From positions 101,485 to 165,484 of IMG/VR virus record IMGVR_UViG_3300036766_001793: 64,000 bases of DNA; one strand, 5' to 3'. Below the pieces are notes generated by a model that worked only from the letters and a program-made list of their open reading frames with translations, was not told the origin of the DNA and searched no databases. Position numbers and translations under genes: made by a program. The DNA is from a virus. Shown here one piece after another: positions 36,678 through 45,373 of the stretch (its first letter is position 1; each line of letters begins with the position of its first letter).

Positions 36678-39200
36678 CTAGGTCGCCCTCCCCGCCAGGA
36701 GAGGGTTCCTCTTCCTGATGCCGCCGAACATCTCCTGGGCGTCCCCGAGGATCTGCATGACCGGCCCGTCGTCCGCCGCCCTTATGGCGAGCGCATTGGA
36801 CCAAAAGGCATCGCCGTGTCCATCCGAGGTCTCCACGGACCTGAGCGCCTTGTCGACGGCGACTATCTGGGAGGTCTGCCTCCGGTCGTCCAGCAGGATG
36901 ATGCCCATCTCGTCGTCGTCCGCGTAGAACCTCGACTCCATGGCCAGGGCCATCTGGGCCTTCGTCTTAGCGTTGAAGGCCATGCCCAGGGCCTGCCTGG
37001 GCATGTTGCGGTCCTCCATCTCCGCCCTGGTGTTATCGTAGTAGAACCGCCTGATCTTGAAGTGGTCGATGATCTGCCTCACCCTCTTCGCCTGGGACCG
37101 GTAGTCCATCCCGTCGAGGAACTCCTGGTAAACCTGGACCAGGTCCCCTGTCGGCATGAGGGCGAACACCGCCAGATGGGTCGGGTGCACCTGCTTCCCG
37201 ACGTCCATGCCGCCGTAACACCCGAGCGTGCCGACGGAGCTGAACGACTCGTCGAGGCCTATGGGTCTCAGCTGCCTGTCCACGCACGACTCGATGACCT
37301 CGATCGGGATGAAGGCGCTGATCGCGAGGACCGGAACGAGCATGTACTCGACCTGGTAGGCCCGGTCCTTGATCCTCTGCCTCGTCCTGGCCAGCCTCGC
37401 CTGGTCGAACTTCTCCGGCCAGAGCACCTGCCCATCCCCGAACTCAGCTGGGAACCTGCCCCAGAAGTAGGAGGCGGTGTCCTTCCTCTTGTAGAGGGTG
37501 TCCTCGTAGGACTGGGGAGTGCCGATCAGGATCAGGCTGTCATCCTCGTCCGGGAGCGACTCGAGCGACTGGGTGAAGATAGCTTCGATGCGCCGAATCT
37601 GCTTCGGCTCAAGCGCGTTGGCAAAATCCGATAAAATGTCATCACAATTATGCACAATTATGTTATATCTTAGTTGGTAAGTATGGTCCTCCTCCACGTT
37701 CAAGTTATACACCGTTCCAGTATAGTGTTCTATGCCTAGACTTACTACAGTCTGCCCATTGTGCGTAAGCACCAAGTCCTTGATCAGCTCATCGTGCTGT
37801 GTGCTGATGTTCGTCTTTGTGTGACACGACCTGCACAACGCGACCAGGTTGTCCACTGCGTTGTTCCATCGGTCCCTGTCTATGTGGTGTACGTCCAGCC
37901 GCCGCCCCAGAGCGTCGTCCGCCTCGGCTGCCATGCACCAAGCACACGACCGGCCGTACAACCCTCGAATTTGCTCCCTCAGCGACTCGGTGAACTCAGC
38001 TCCCGCCGCCCTGCGCCTTGTAGATGATCCACCCCGCCAGTTAGGATTAGATTCTCCTGAGAATCGTAATCCCCAATCAAGATTCTTACATTTTCGAGAG
38101 CAATATAGGACCCCTCCTCTCTCTACTGCATACCGCACTTTCGCAGGGGTGACTGTCCGCGTCCCCTCGCATCCGTCCCTAGCGCACGTGAAGATCGCTG
38201 GCCCACCCGCCCATCTACCATTCTTGATCCCCGTTCTGTCAGCGGCGTGATTATTGAACGCCACGACACATCCTTTTCCACAAAATCTCTGCCCATGCGC
38301 ATATCTGACGAAGAAACTGGCCCCACACTCCTCACACAATGACCTTCGCCTGGGTCTCCGGCCCTGCTCATCAAGCAGAGTCCCGGTCTCCAGCACGTCG
38401 CCAATTTCTATGTCCCCAGCGGCAATCCATCCGCGCTTCGTCAGAAACTGATGATTCGGGGTGACACGGATAACTTGCCTACCATACCCGACAAGTACTA
38501 GTTCCCCGTCATATGGGCGACTCTGGGCCTCCAGCACCTCACGATACTTGCCAGAATGTCCGACCACCCAATCCCCGGCCATGACCTCCGAGATGGGCCG
38601 ATAGCCCATCTTGCTCACCCGCACTTCCGTGTCCGGGGTGAAGCACACGAGGAACTTGGGATGAAGGCCGCGGACGGTCGACATGATCCCGTACGGGTCC
38701 ACTTGCCCGCGCCAGTGCACGCCGTCGCCGAAGGTGCAGTCGAAGTCCACCACGGACTCCGCCGCCTTCTTGTTGTCCGTCCACATCCGGCAGTAGGGGT
38801 TCGCGGAGATGAACTTCTTGATCTTCGTCGTGTGCTCTTGTGCCAGCGTGTCCTTGAACGACATCACGATCCCGTCCACGTCCTGCCAGGCCCTGAACAG
38901 CTTCCAGAAGCTGAAGGCGTGGTTCAGGACGGTGGACTTGAGGTGGCCGCGGGGGGCCAGGATGCACACCCTCGGGTGCTCCTGGGCTATCATCGCCCAG
39001 GTGTAGTGGATGGCCCCAAGCTCGAACTGGTGGTATTTCCGGTCGGCCAGGCGGAACTTCCGGCCGGCGAAGCTCTTCGGGAAGACGTGCATCAGGAAGA
39101 ACGGGAAGGACGCCTGCGCCGCCCTGATGGTGGCCAGCTCCTCGGCCGAGAAGGGCTCAACGGGGGCCTGCGGCTGGCTAGTCCTCCTCGTCGCCCTCAT
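36678..39200 (-). CDS. terL: large terminase subunit with intein
   Basis: The 840-residue precursor has an ATPase Walker A LAPRGHLKST (about 81-90), the Walker B region LVCDDILSDF rejoined across the intein, an ISLIGTPQ-type coupling segment (DSLILIGTPQSYED) and RNase H-like nuclease residues (GGMDVGKQ, YYDNTRAEMED, then DGHGDAFWS). After removal of the intein a roughly 507-residue motor/nuclease remains. It packages DNA into the prohead through the portal. The start at ATG 39198-39200 has GGAGGA upstream. It is preceded by a probable small terminase gene. Confidence 0.93.
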   Translation of the reverse strand: MRATRRTSQPQAPVEPFSAEELATIRAAQASFPFFLMHVFPKSFAGRKFRLADRKYHQFELGAIHYTWAMIAQEHPRVCILAPRGHLKSTVLNHAFSFWKLFRAWQDVDGIVMSFKDTLAQEHTTKIKKFISANPYCRMWTDNKKAAESVVDFDCTFGDGVHWRGQVDPYGIMSTVRGLHPKFLVCFTPDTEVRVSKMGYRPISEVMAGDWVVGHSGKYREVLEAQSRPYDGELVLVGYGRQVIRVTPNHQFLTKRGWIAAGDIEIGDVLETGTLLDEQGRRPRRRSLCEECGASFFVRYAHGQRFCGKGCVVAFNNHAADRTGIKNGRWAGGPAIFTCARDGCEGTRTVTPAKVRYAVERGGVLYCSRKCKNLDWGLRFSGESNPNWRGGSSTRRRAAGAEFTESLREQIRGLYGRSCAWCMAAEADDALGRRLDVHHIDRDRWNNAVDNLVALCRSCHTKTNISTQHDELIKDLVLTHNGQTVVSLGIEHYTGTVYNLNVEEDHTYQLRYNIIVHNCDDILSDFANALEPKQIRRIEAIFTQSLESLPDEDDSLILIGTPQSYEDTLYKRKDTASYFWGRFPAEFGDGQVLWPEKFDQARLARTRQRIKDRAYQVEYMLVPVLAISAFIPIEVIESCVDRQLRPIGLDESFSSVGTLGCYGGMDVGKQVHPTHLAVFALMPTGDLVQVYQEFLDGMDYRSQAKRVRQIIDHFKIRRFYYDNTRAEMEDRNMPRQALGMAFNAKTKAQMALAMESRFYADDDEMGIILLDDRRQTSQIVAVDKALRSVETSDGHGDAFWSNALAIRAADDGPVMQILGDAQEMFGGIRKRNPLLAGRAT
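37647..38645 (-). mobile_element. terminase intein with HNH endonuclease
   Basis: This 333-residue intein begins CFTPDTEVRVSKMG and ends YNIIVHN followed by extein Cys of CDDILSD, so it splits the Walker B strand. Block B is VTPNHQFLT. Unlike the other five inteins its endonuclease is HNH: LDVHHIDRDRWNNAVDNLVALC with flanking CAWC and CRSC pairs, preceded by two further cysteine-rich zinc-finger-like segments (CEECG, CSRKC). Its C-terminal part is visibly richer in A+T than the flanking gene. Confidence 0.93.
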
Positions 39201-39819
39201 GCGGCTCTTCCTCCCGGCCGCTCGGCAGCCTCACGTTGTCCCCGCCGAACCTGCCCACGACGTCCAACCTCCCGACCGGGATGACGGAATGGAACTCCCT
39301 CGTCAGCCTGTCGAGGTGGGCCTGGACGTCCTCCTCGACCTTGGCATCCACTATTGGCTTCGCGGCCCCGTCGAGGTCCTGCAGCCTGACCGCCAGCTCG
39401 GCGCAGGTGGCGTTGTACTCGAAGGCCCTCCCGAACCACCGCCACAGCTGGCCCTCCAGGTACATCCTCCTTGAGGACGGGAGTTCCTGGTCCGCCAGCT
39501 CGTCCTCTATCTCCGCTAGCTTCTGCATCGCCTCCTGGGTGAGGTCGCGCATGTTCTGGAAGGCGTCGAAGCTGGCGGAGATCTTCTCGTACCGGCGCCT
39601 GAGCCACCTGGAGGTGACCGTTGGGAGGTGGAGGTCGGCCGGCGCCGACCTGAGGGCGTGCTGGATGTGGTGGTAGCGCAGGTCGACGTACCCTGCCGCC
39701 ACCGCCCGGTCCAGTATCTCCTGGATGGAGACCTGGCCCTGCCTCAGGCTGACGGCCTCGCCCCAGAAGGGGTGACCGTAGCCGAACCTGGCAGCCGGAA
39801 TGATGGACCTGCCTTCCAT
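39178..39819 (-). CDS. possible small terminase subunit
   Basis: The 213-residue product lies immediately upstream of the large terminase and overlaps its start. It has an N-terminal helix-turn-helix-like segment (VSIQEILDRAVAAGYVDLRY), a long charged helical middle (QEAMQKLAEIEDELADQ, SSRRMYLEGQLWRWF) suited to oligomerisation, and an acidic tail. Position and architecture suggest TerS, but there is no diagnostic motif. Confidence 0.55.
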   Translation of the reverse strand: MEGRSIIPAARFGYGHPFWGEAVSLRQGQVSIQEILDRAVAAGYVDLRYHHIQHALRSAPADLHLPTVTSRWLRRRYEKISASFDAFQNMRDLTQEAMQKLAEIEDELADQELPSSRRMYLEGQLWRWFGRAFEYNATCAELAVRLQDLDGAAKPIVDAKVEEDVQAHLDRLTREFHSVIPVGRLDVVGRFGGDNVRLPSGREEEPHEGDEED

Positions 39820-39820
39820 T

Positions 39821-40399
39821 CTATTTTGGGGTGTAGCCCAGCTGGGCTGACAGAGTGAGCCTGAAGTCCACGAATTCTATCGGGCTGAACCGCCCGCGGC
39901 GCCTCTTGGGGGCATCCACGAAGCTGAGCAGCCAGAAGGCCCCGCACATGAAGGCCAGCAGCGGGCGCCAGCTCACGGTCTCGCCGTTGCTGATGATGGC
40001 CCTCTCTATTTCCCGGACCTCGGTCACGAACTGGATGTCTATCGACGGAAGCTCGCCGCCGCCTATGACGCGCTCGGCGACCTCCAGGAGCGCCGCCTTG
40101 ACCGCGGTGAGGACCTCCGCCGGGACCATGGCGGCGACCACCGCCGCGCCCCTCACGAACTCTGGGAACGCCACCTCCGGCTCGGTCCCGGGGATCTCGA
40201 AGATGAGGCTGATGATCTCCGGGGAGCTCGAGTCGACGGTCTCGGGGTCCGGGATCTTGCTCGTGACCAGGAGGGTCTTCGCCTCCTTCGGGAACTCGGT
40301 GAACCTCGGGTAGAGCCTCTGTAGGCTCAGGGCCTCGTAGGCATCCCTGATGTGGTCCGGGGCCTCCGGCACCGGAATGATTGGTCCAACTGCCTGCAT
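39821..40399 (-). CDS. hypothetical protein, 192 aa
   Basis: The product is mostly helical with a conserved-looking C-terminus (PIEFVDFRLTLSAQLGYTPK) and a hydrophobic stretch (LLAFMCGAFWLLSFV). It ends one base before the small-terminase candidate starts. Function unknown. Confidence 0.6.
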   Translation of the reverse strand: MQAVGPIIPVPEAPDHIRDAYEALSLQRLYPRFTEFPKEAKTLLVTSKIPDPETVDSSSPEIISLIFEIPGTEPEVAFPEFVRGAAVVAAMVPAEVLTAVKAALLEVAERVIGGGELPSIDIQFVTEVREIERAIISNGETVSWRPLLAFMCGAFWLLSFVDAPKRRRGRFSPIEFVDFRLTLSAQLGYTPK

Positions 40400-40408
40400 G
40401 GTCTCTCC

Positions 40409-40852
40409 CTACCTTCCGAAGTTCTCGAAGCCCCTGAACATCTTGCCTATGTGGGCGGCGAAGTCCTTCTCGCCCTCGCCTGACTGGGCGTTGCTCCTGA
40501 GCTCCTCGACGAACCTCACCGAGGTCGTGGGCGCGTCTATTGAGATGGGCCCCTGGGACGGCGGTGACCACGCCGGATCCCCTGGGCTGGCCTCTACCGC
40601 GGCGTCGGCCGCTGGGCTCCTGGCCGCGCTTGGCTGCCCTGGTCCGTCCGCCACTCGGGGGACGATGATGCCGTGCTGGTCGTGCAGCTCTAGGCCGATC
40701 GCATTCAACTGCCCGGCGGCCGCCCTGAGGGCGGCGAGGGTCTCCTCGTATTGCTTCTTCATGGCGTACCAGATCGAGACGAGCTCGCCCGGGTCTGGAT
40801 CCACCTCCTTCTCTCCTGTGGCCGCCGTGGCCTGTTCGTCATCTGGATGCAT
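40409..40852 (-). CDS. hypothetical protein, 147 aa
   Basis: The product starts at ATG 40852 behind AAGAGG. A helix (WYAMKKQYEETLAALRAAAG) is followed by a Pro/Ala/Ser-rich linker and a C-terminal helix. It is probably a flexible structural or regulatory protein; not recognised. Confidence 0.55.
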   Translation of the reverse strand: MHPDDEQATAATGEKEVDPDPGELVSIWYAMKKQYEETLAALRAAAGQLNAIGLELHDQHGIIVPRVADGPGQPSAARSPAADAAVEASPGDPAWSPPSQGPISIDAPTTSVRFVEELRSNAQSGEGEKDFAAHIGKMFRGFENFGR

Positions 40853-41237
40853 GCTTAGTACCTCTTGTTGATTCTACCATGTCTAGAGTGATGAGGTCGC
40901 CGTCCCTCATGCGGGCCCGAAGAGCCCGCACCTTCGCCAGGTACGGATCCTCCGGCCTGGACTCCAGGGTATCCGGATCGACTGTGGTTATCCCGGCCCT
41001 GTTAGAATACTTCGACCCGAGGCAGGGGCAGAAGGAGCAGACCAGGTCGTCCCACCTCGGGCACCCGCCAGCGCATCCCTTCTTGAAGAGCGGGCACCTC
41101 CCGCAGTCGTCGATGCAAACCACCTCCTGGGCCAGGGGCGAGGGCACTATGAGGGAGAAGGCCCCGGCCACCCAGCCCTTGCTGTTGGTCCTCTTCCCGT
41201 CGGAAGGGTCGGCGGCCTGGTCCCCGCTGGCCGCCAC
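40839..41237 (-). CDS. cysteine-rich protein
   Basis: The 132-residue product has eight cysteines in CIDDCGRCPLFKKGCAGGC and CSFCPC, which could bind zinc or an Fe-S cluster. The C-terminus is helical and Arg-rich. It lies between terminase-side and replication-side genes. No family is recognised. Confidence 0.6.
   Translation of the reverse strand: MAASGDQAADPSDGKRTNSKGWVAGAFSLIVPSPLAQEVVCIDDCGRCPLFKKGCAGGCPRWDDLVCSFCPCLGSKYSNRAGITTVDPDTLESRPEDPYLAKVRALRARMRDGDLITLDMVESTRGTKHASR
40871..40876 (-). promoter_or_regulatory. TAGAAT -10-like box
   Basis: ATGGTAGAAT lies 18 bases before the ATG at 40852, inside the end of the upstream gene; a Shine-Dalgarno sequence (AAGAGG) lies between. Confidence 0.35.
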
Positions 41238-41238
41238 C

Positions 41239-41826
41239 TTACCCAGTGTAGCGGGACTCCGACTCCCGCCTAGACTGCTCCCTGGACAGCCTCACGAGCT
41301 GCTCGTGGTAGATGGTGGACTGGATCTCGAGGAGCTTCGTCCGGTGTCTCCTGGCTATGAGGGACTTGTGGAGCTTGTTGAGATCGGGATTCTGGGAGAT
41401 GGCGATTGCCCTCAGGATCTCCTTCACCGGCGTGCGCCTGGCGTGCCTGTCCGCCTCTTCCTGCATCGCCAGCCCGAGCTTGATGTCGAACACCTCCTGG
41501 AAGGCGCCGTTTGTCCCCTCCTCCTCGCCGAGCACCCCGATGGAATAGGTGTAGTAGGCGGTCAGCTGGAGCTGGAGCTGGCCGAGCTGCGAGGACGTCA
41601 GGACCTTCAGGTCGGTCGGGAAGTCGTACTGCTCCCCGAGCGCGGAGGGCCTCACCATGCGCGGGAGGCCGAGCCCCCTCATGAAGGTGTGCGACGCCTT
41701 CACGACTCGGCCGACCGACCAAGCTTCGCCGGCCGAGACCTCCCCGGGCTCCGGGGTCTCACCGGGCGGGGGCAGCTCGGCGTGGCGGCCCTCGGGCTCT
41801 TCGTTGTCCAGATACTCTTCGGTCAT
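41239..41826 (-). CDS. hypothetical phage protein, 195 aa
   Basis: The product has an acidic Pro-rich N-terminus, then LGQLQLQLTAYYTYSIGVLGEEE and a basic helical C-terminal third (SLIARRHRTKLLEIQSTIYHEQ). I recall this LxxLTAYYtY segment from a conserved protein next to replication genes in large phages; function unknown. Confidence 0.65.
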   Translation of the reverse strand: MTEEYLDNEEPEGRHAELPPPGETPEPGEVSAGEAWSVGRVVKASHTFMRGLGLPRMVRPSALGEQYDFPTDLKVLTSSQLGQLQLQLTAYYTYSIGVLGEEEGTNGAFQEVFDIKLGLAMQEEADRHARRTPVKEILRAIAISQNPDLNKLHKSLIARRHRTKLLEIQSTIYHEQLVRLSREQSRRESESRYTG

Positions 41827-41829
41827 GCG

Positions 41830-42744
41830 TCACTCATCGAAGTAGATCTCATCCTCGTCGGCCTGGCCGCCCTCGGCGCCCGTGTATAAGGCCTCCCGTC
41901 CCTCGTTGGGCGAAACCCACACAGTCCCACCGGCAGCCGTCGCAAGGAGGGCGGCGTCGGCCTGGGCGACCACGGCCGCCTCCCCGTCCTGCAGCCTGTA
42001 GCAGACCAGCTCCCTGTAGCACCTGCTGCAAGTCATGGACCGCCTCTTGAACGGCGGCGGTATGAGCCTCTGCTCTCTGGTGGCCGCCTGGGCGGCGGTG
42101 CTGTTCCTGAAAGCGTCTGCGATCATCCTGTCGTCGAACCTCACCCATATGATCTTGAACCCCTGGGTGTCGGTGTTCTCGAAGAGGAAGAAGCAGTCCG
42201 GCGAGACGCCGCCCTCTATGTGGCCCCTGAACGTGGCGTAATACTGGCAGAGCTGGTAGGTGTAGGCCATCCTGGCCCTGGCCATCGCGTAGGCCATCCT
42301 CACCGGGTCCGGGTCCTGGGGCGGGAGGGACGAGTAGCCGTTGGAGTTGATGGTCTTGATCTCGCCGAGGTGGCTGAGCCCTGTCTTGGGGTTGAGGCAC
42401 AGGAGGTCGTACTCGCCGCTCCACTCCCCGGGGATCTTCAGCCTCACCCCGGCGGAGACCAGCAGCCCCTTCGCAGCGAGCTCCTGGGACCACCTCTTGT
42501 GGGCATCCGTCCCGTTGTCCATCCTGCGACGGTTCAGTGGCTTCACCTCGGTCTTGTGCCCGAGCATCCCGAGCTGGATGTCCCGCGGGCATGCGCTGCC
42601 GGCGCTGGACGGGTGGACCTCTATGTTCGGGGCGGCCCACCGCTCGGACTCCGCCCCGATCTTCGAGGAGTCGATGGCAGTGCCTAGCCAGTCCCCGGTG
42701 CTCATCTGCTTGAGGAGCCTCGCGACCCCCTGCTTCTCAGGCAT
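41830..42744 (-). CDS. Cas4/RecB-like PD-(D/E)XK nuclease
   Basis: The 304-residue product starts at ATG 42744, overlapping the stop of the thymidylate-synthase homologue. It has SSAGSACPRDIQLG (first Cys), RRMDNGTDAHKRW (His), the nuclease core SGEYDLLCLNP...GLSHLGEIKTIN (D...ExK) and a C-terminal CSRCYRELVC cluster. Four cysteines plus this core match the Cas4/AddB-like exonuclease layout with an Fe-S cluster. It probably processes DNA ends for recombination or replication. Confidence 0.8.
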   Translation of the reverse strand: MPEKQGVARLLKQMSTGDWLGTAIDSSKIGAESERWAAPNIEVHPSSAGSACPRDIQLGMLGHKTEVKPLNRRRMDNGTDAHKRWSQELAAKGLLVSAGVRLKIPGEWSGEYDLLCLNPKTGLSHLGEIKTINSNGYSSLPPQDPDPVRMAYAMARARMAYTYQLCQYYATFRGHIEGGVSPDCFFLFENTDTQGFKIIWVRFDDRMIADAFRNSTAAQAATREQRLIPPPFKRRSMTCSRCYRELVCYRLQDGEAAVVAQADAALLATAAGGTVWVSPNEGREALYTGAEGGQADEDEIYFDE

Positions 42745-43648
42745 CCCTGGGGCCCTTGGTGTCCCTGGCCGCGAATCTTCGTGCCCACATACCAGCCGGT
42801 GCGGCCCACTGCATCGCCGTATTAGCCTGCTCAGCAGGCCGCTCGAGGAGCTTTCTGGCGGTCCGCAGGGCATTTCCGGCATCCTTGACGACAGTGTCCC
42901 ACCGCGCAATTGGATCTGTCGAGAGGGCCTCGGGTTCTGTCGGGATGAGCCCCGGGCGGACGAGTGGATCGAGCCAGGTGGTGGCGGCCTCCACCTTGTC
43001 CGCCATGTCGTAGTGGCGCTCGTAGATGTGGGCGCTGCCGGCGAGGTGTGTGTACCCGCCGACCTCGAGACCCAGCGCCCAGGCGATGCCCTGCTGGACA
43101 GCCACGAAGCAGGGGACGTCGTTCGCGAGGCCCCAGACGAGGTCCCACGATCTCATGTTGACCACCATCTCCAGCCGCCCGCCGCGGTTGAAGAATTGCC
43201 ACGTCGCAGTACAGGGCTGATCAGTGGTAGACGATGCGTGGATGCGCTCCAGGTCGGTGTCGCGTCCGACGTAGACCACCGCCCTGCGGCTGTCTGGGTC
43301 CTTCTGGAGTTCGGCCACCACCAGGCGGATCTGCCCGGCGGTCCTGGGGCCGTAGGCCCCGCCGGCGGTGAGGAGCTTCGACGCGAGCGGGGACACGGCC
43401 TCGAAGAGTGCCCCGTCGAACTCGCCCGCGAGTATCTGGCAGATCTCCATGTATGTCAGCGCGCGGTTTATCCCTGGACGCTTGGTGAAGCACCTCTCCG
43501 GCCGGCTGAGGGTCAGCAGGAGCGGCCGGACCTCGCGGACCTCCATCCCCCTGGGCCGGACGACGTCCCCCTGCCTCATCACGTCCGATAGGAGCTTCTT
43601 GTAGTCAGCGCCGAGGTCCTGGGTGTGCAGACAGAGCAGGTTAGACAA
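42737..43648 (-). CDS. thymidylate-synthase homologue, probably dCMP-specific
   Basis: The 303-residue product contains the catalytic Cys in QPCTATWQFF, the phosphate-binding RSWD, and YERHYD near the C-terminal third, i.e. the ThyA fold. In E. coli ThyA the dUMP-specifying Asn177 lies in RSCDVFLGLPFN; the aligned residue here is Asp (RSWDLVWGLAND). Asp at this site is the hallmark of T4 dCMP hydroxymethylase. I therefore infer dCMP hydroxymethylase or methylase activity; a conventional thymidylate synthase cannot be excluded. It starts at TTG 43648, overlapping the kinase gene. Confidence 0.82.
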   Translation of the reverse strand: MSNLLCLHTQDLGADYKKLLSDVMRQGDVVRPRGMEVREVRPLLLTLSRPERCFTKRPGINRALTYMEICQILAGEFDGALFEAVSPLASKLLTAGGAYGPRTAGQIRLVVAELQKDPDSRRAVVYVGRDTDLERIHASSTTDQPCTATWQFFNRGGRLEMVVNMRSWDLVWGLANDVPCFVAVQQGIAWALGLEVGGYTHLAGSAHIYERHYDMADKVEAATTWLDPLVRPGLIPTEPEALSTDPIARWDTVVKDAGNALRTARKLLERPAEQANTAMQWAAPAGMWARRFAARDTKGPRDA

Positions 43649-44585
43649 GCCTGAACCCCCTCCTGGCGAGGGCCGGGAAGTCCTCCCAGTGCTCGTCCCC
43701 CACGAGGGACCTGCCGTAGCGGGAGACGTCCTTGTACCTGGTCCTCTGGACGAGGTCTGGACCGGGGAGGACGGAGTGCCTGAGACCGAGCCTGTTGAGA
43801 TCGTGATGGGCCTCATCGCTCAGCGAGACGAAGTGGGTGGTGGTCCATGTCTCTGGCGGTCGGAAATCGTGTGGCAGGCGCTCAACTATGCAGATCTTGT
43901 TGAGTGTGGGGCGATCGTCCACCGGCTTCCCGGCCCCGGCGGCGGAGAGGGCTCGGTACAGGAACTCCGTGGGATTGGCCCCCGCGAAGCAGATCCCGGG
44001 GCTGTACCGGTTCCCGAAGCACTCCACGCCGTCGAAAGGGTCCGGGATGCTGCCGAAGTGGTCCACCATCCCCTTCGCGTCGGCCACTATCCGCTCGAAC
44101 ATGCCCTCGGCGGTGAAGTCGTACCAGAGCATCGGGAGGCTCGCCATCTGCTGCATGTACATGTCGTACAGCGCCCTGACGGCGTCCCTGGCCTCCGGCA
44201 CCTCGAAGGTCCTGGCGTCCTCGTCCCTCGGCGGCCGGCTGTCGAGGACGGCATCTGTCGAGGCCTTGTCCTCGGTCCTCGCGTAGAGGAGGATGCTGTT
44301 GTGGGCCATCAGGGTCCCGTCGATCGTCCAGTGGTCGAACGGACTGAGGTCGTCCATGCCGCGGAAGATGACCCCGTAGACGAAGCTGCTCGGATGCGCC
44401 CTGTCCAGGACGATAGGCCGCCCCTCCCTCGCCTTCTTCCTGATGGCGTCGAGGTAGTAGTCGACCGGCTCGTACTCCGGGGGGCCGAACTTCTGGTACC
44501 CGTAGCCCTCTGCCACGAAGGCCTCGGCGAGGGTGGTCTTCCCGCTCCCGTCGGGACCTTCGATAATAATAAATGGATGTCGCAT
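43641..44585 (-). CDS. P-loop NMP kinase fused to unknown domain
   Basis: Residues 1-190 form a P-loop kinase: IIIEGPDGSGKTTLAEAF, then LDRAHPSSFVYG (DRx motif) and an Arg-rich lid, like thymidylate or phage dNMP kinases. Residues about 195-314 are an extra domain: NRYSPGICFAGANPTE, TLNKICIVERLPHDF and GDEHWEDFPALARRG. I do not recognise it. The gene lies between dCMP deaminase and the dCMP-type enzyme, so it may phosphorylate the modified nucleotide. It starts at ATG 44585 with TAGGAT six bases upstream. Confidence 0.75.
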   Translation of the reverse strand: MRHPFIIIEGPDGSGKTTLAEAFVAEGYGYQKFGPPEYEPVDYYLDAIRKKAREGRPIVLDRAHPSSFVYGVIFRGMDDLSPFDHWTIDGTLMAHNSILLYARTEDKASTDAVLDSRPPRDEDARTFEVPEARDAVRALYDMYMQQMASLPMLWYDFTAEGMFERIVADAKGMVDHFGSIPDPFDGVECFGNRYSPGICFAGANPTEFLYRALSAAGAGKPVDDRPTLNKICIVERLPHDFRPPETWTTTHFVSLSDEAHHDLNRLGLRHSVLPGPDLVQRTRYKDVSRYGRSLVGDEHWEDFPALARRGFRLV

Positions 44586-44589
44586 CGAA

Positions 44590-45012
44590 TTATCCTACCG
44601 GCACGGGAGGGGCGTGCCTGTCGTCCTTGTCCTCTAGCCAGTACCACTCCGTGATCCCGGCCCCCTTCATGAACATCTGGCAGTCGTGACACGGCTCGAG
44701 GGTGACGTACATGACAGCGCCCCTGGTGGGGTGCCCGTGCTGGGCCGCCTGGAGGATGGCGTTGTGCTCGGCGTGTATCGCCCTCTTGCACTTGCCGTCC
44801 ACGAGGTGGCACCCGAGCGCCCCGCCCTGGGGTGATGGGTCGTCGCAGTGCCTCTCCCCAGACGGGGACCCGTTGTACCCGGTCGCTATGACGTGGCCGT
44901 CCATCACGAGGGCGGCCCCGACCTGGCGCTTGAGGCAGGTCGACGCCCCGGCCCACACCGCGGCCGTGGCGAAGTATCGCTCCCTGTGCTTGTCGTGGTG
45001 GCTAGCGCTCAT
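44590..45012 (-). CDS. dcd: dCMP deaminase
   Basis: The 140-residue product has the zinc catalytic motif HAEHNAI (HxE) and PCHDC (PCxxC), plus a second zinc-like site (HCDD...GCHLVDGKC) and TGYNGSPSGERHC, as in T4 and Bacillus ComEB-type dCMP deaminases. It converts dCMP to dUMP. It is followed by the NMP kinase and the thymidylate-synthase homologue. The gene symbol is given loosely because naming differs between phages. Confidence 0.9.
   Translation of the reverse strand: MSASHHDKHRERYFATAAVWAGASTCLKRQVGAALVMDGHVIATGYNGSPSGERHCDDPSPQGGALGCHLVDGKCKRAIHAEHNAILQAAQHGHPTRGAVMYVTLEPCHDCQMFMKGAGITEWYWLEDKDDRHAPPVPVG
44592..44597 (-). promoter_or_regulatory. TAGGAT -10 box, leaderless type
   Basis: CCGGTAGGAT ends six bases before the ATG at 44585 and overlaps the end of the dCMP deaminase gene. 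Confidence 0.55.
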
Positions 45013-45373
45013 GGTCCCACCTTTCGTGGTTCACGTCGTTCTTGGCGAAGAACCGGCTCTCTATCTCCTGGGCTGTGCTTATCCCTGCTCCGAGGAACAT
45101 GTTGATGACGAAGTGGAGGCAGTCGACCGTCTCCTCGATGAACCTCTCCCTCTCCTCGGGCGTGATTGGCCGGCCGAAGTCCGTCCTGTGCATCTTCCAT
45201 GGGAGTGCGTCCAGGGCCTCGCCCGCCTCGCGGGCCAGGCAGTTGGAGTTCTCCTTGAGGTAGAACGTCGTTCCGTCTGATCCCCCGGCCTCCCCGAAGG
45301 CCCGAATCTTCGGGCCTACGCGGTCTTGGAGGCCGCGCTGCTTGGCTATAATCCTGTCCAGACTGTCTGTCAT
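45002..45373 (-). CDS. MazG-like/dimeric dUTPase-family NTP pyrophosphatase
   Basis: The 123-residue product has NCLAREAGEALDALPWK, an EETVDCLHFVINMFL helix carrying the second metal-binding E..D pair, and a C-terminal FFAKNDVNHERW. This all-alpha layout matches the dimeric dUTPase/MazG superfamily. It probably removes dUTP or other unwanted dNTPs. The start at ATG 45373 overlaps the upstream nuclease gene. Confidence 0.8.
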   Translation of the reverse strand: MTDSLDRIIAKQRGLQDRVGPKIRAFGEAGGSDGTTFYLKENSNCLAREAGEALDALPWKMHRTDFGRPITPEERERFIEETVDCLHFVINMFLGAGISTAQEIESRFFAKNDVNHERWDHER

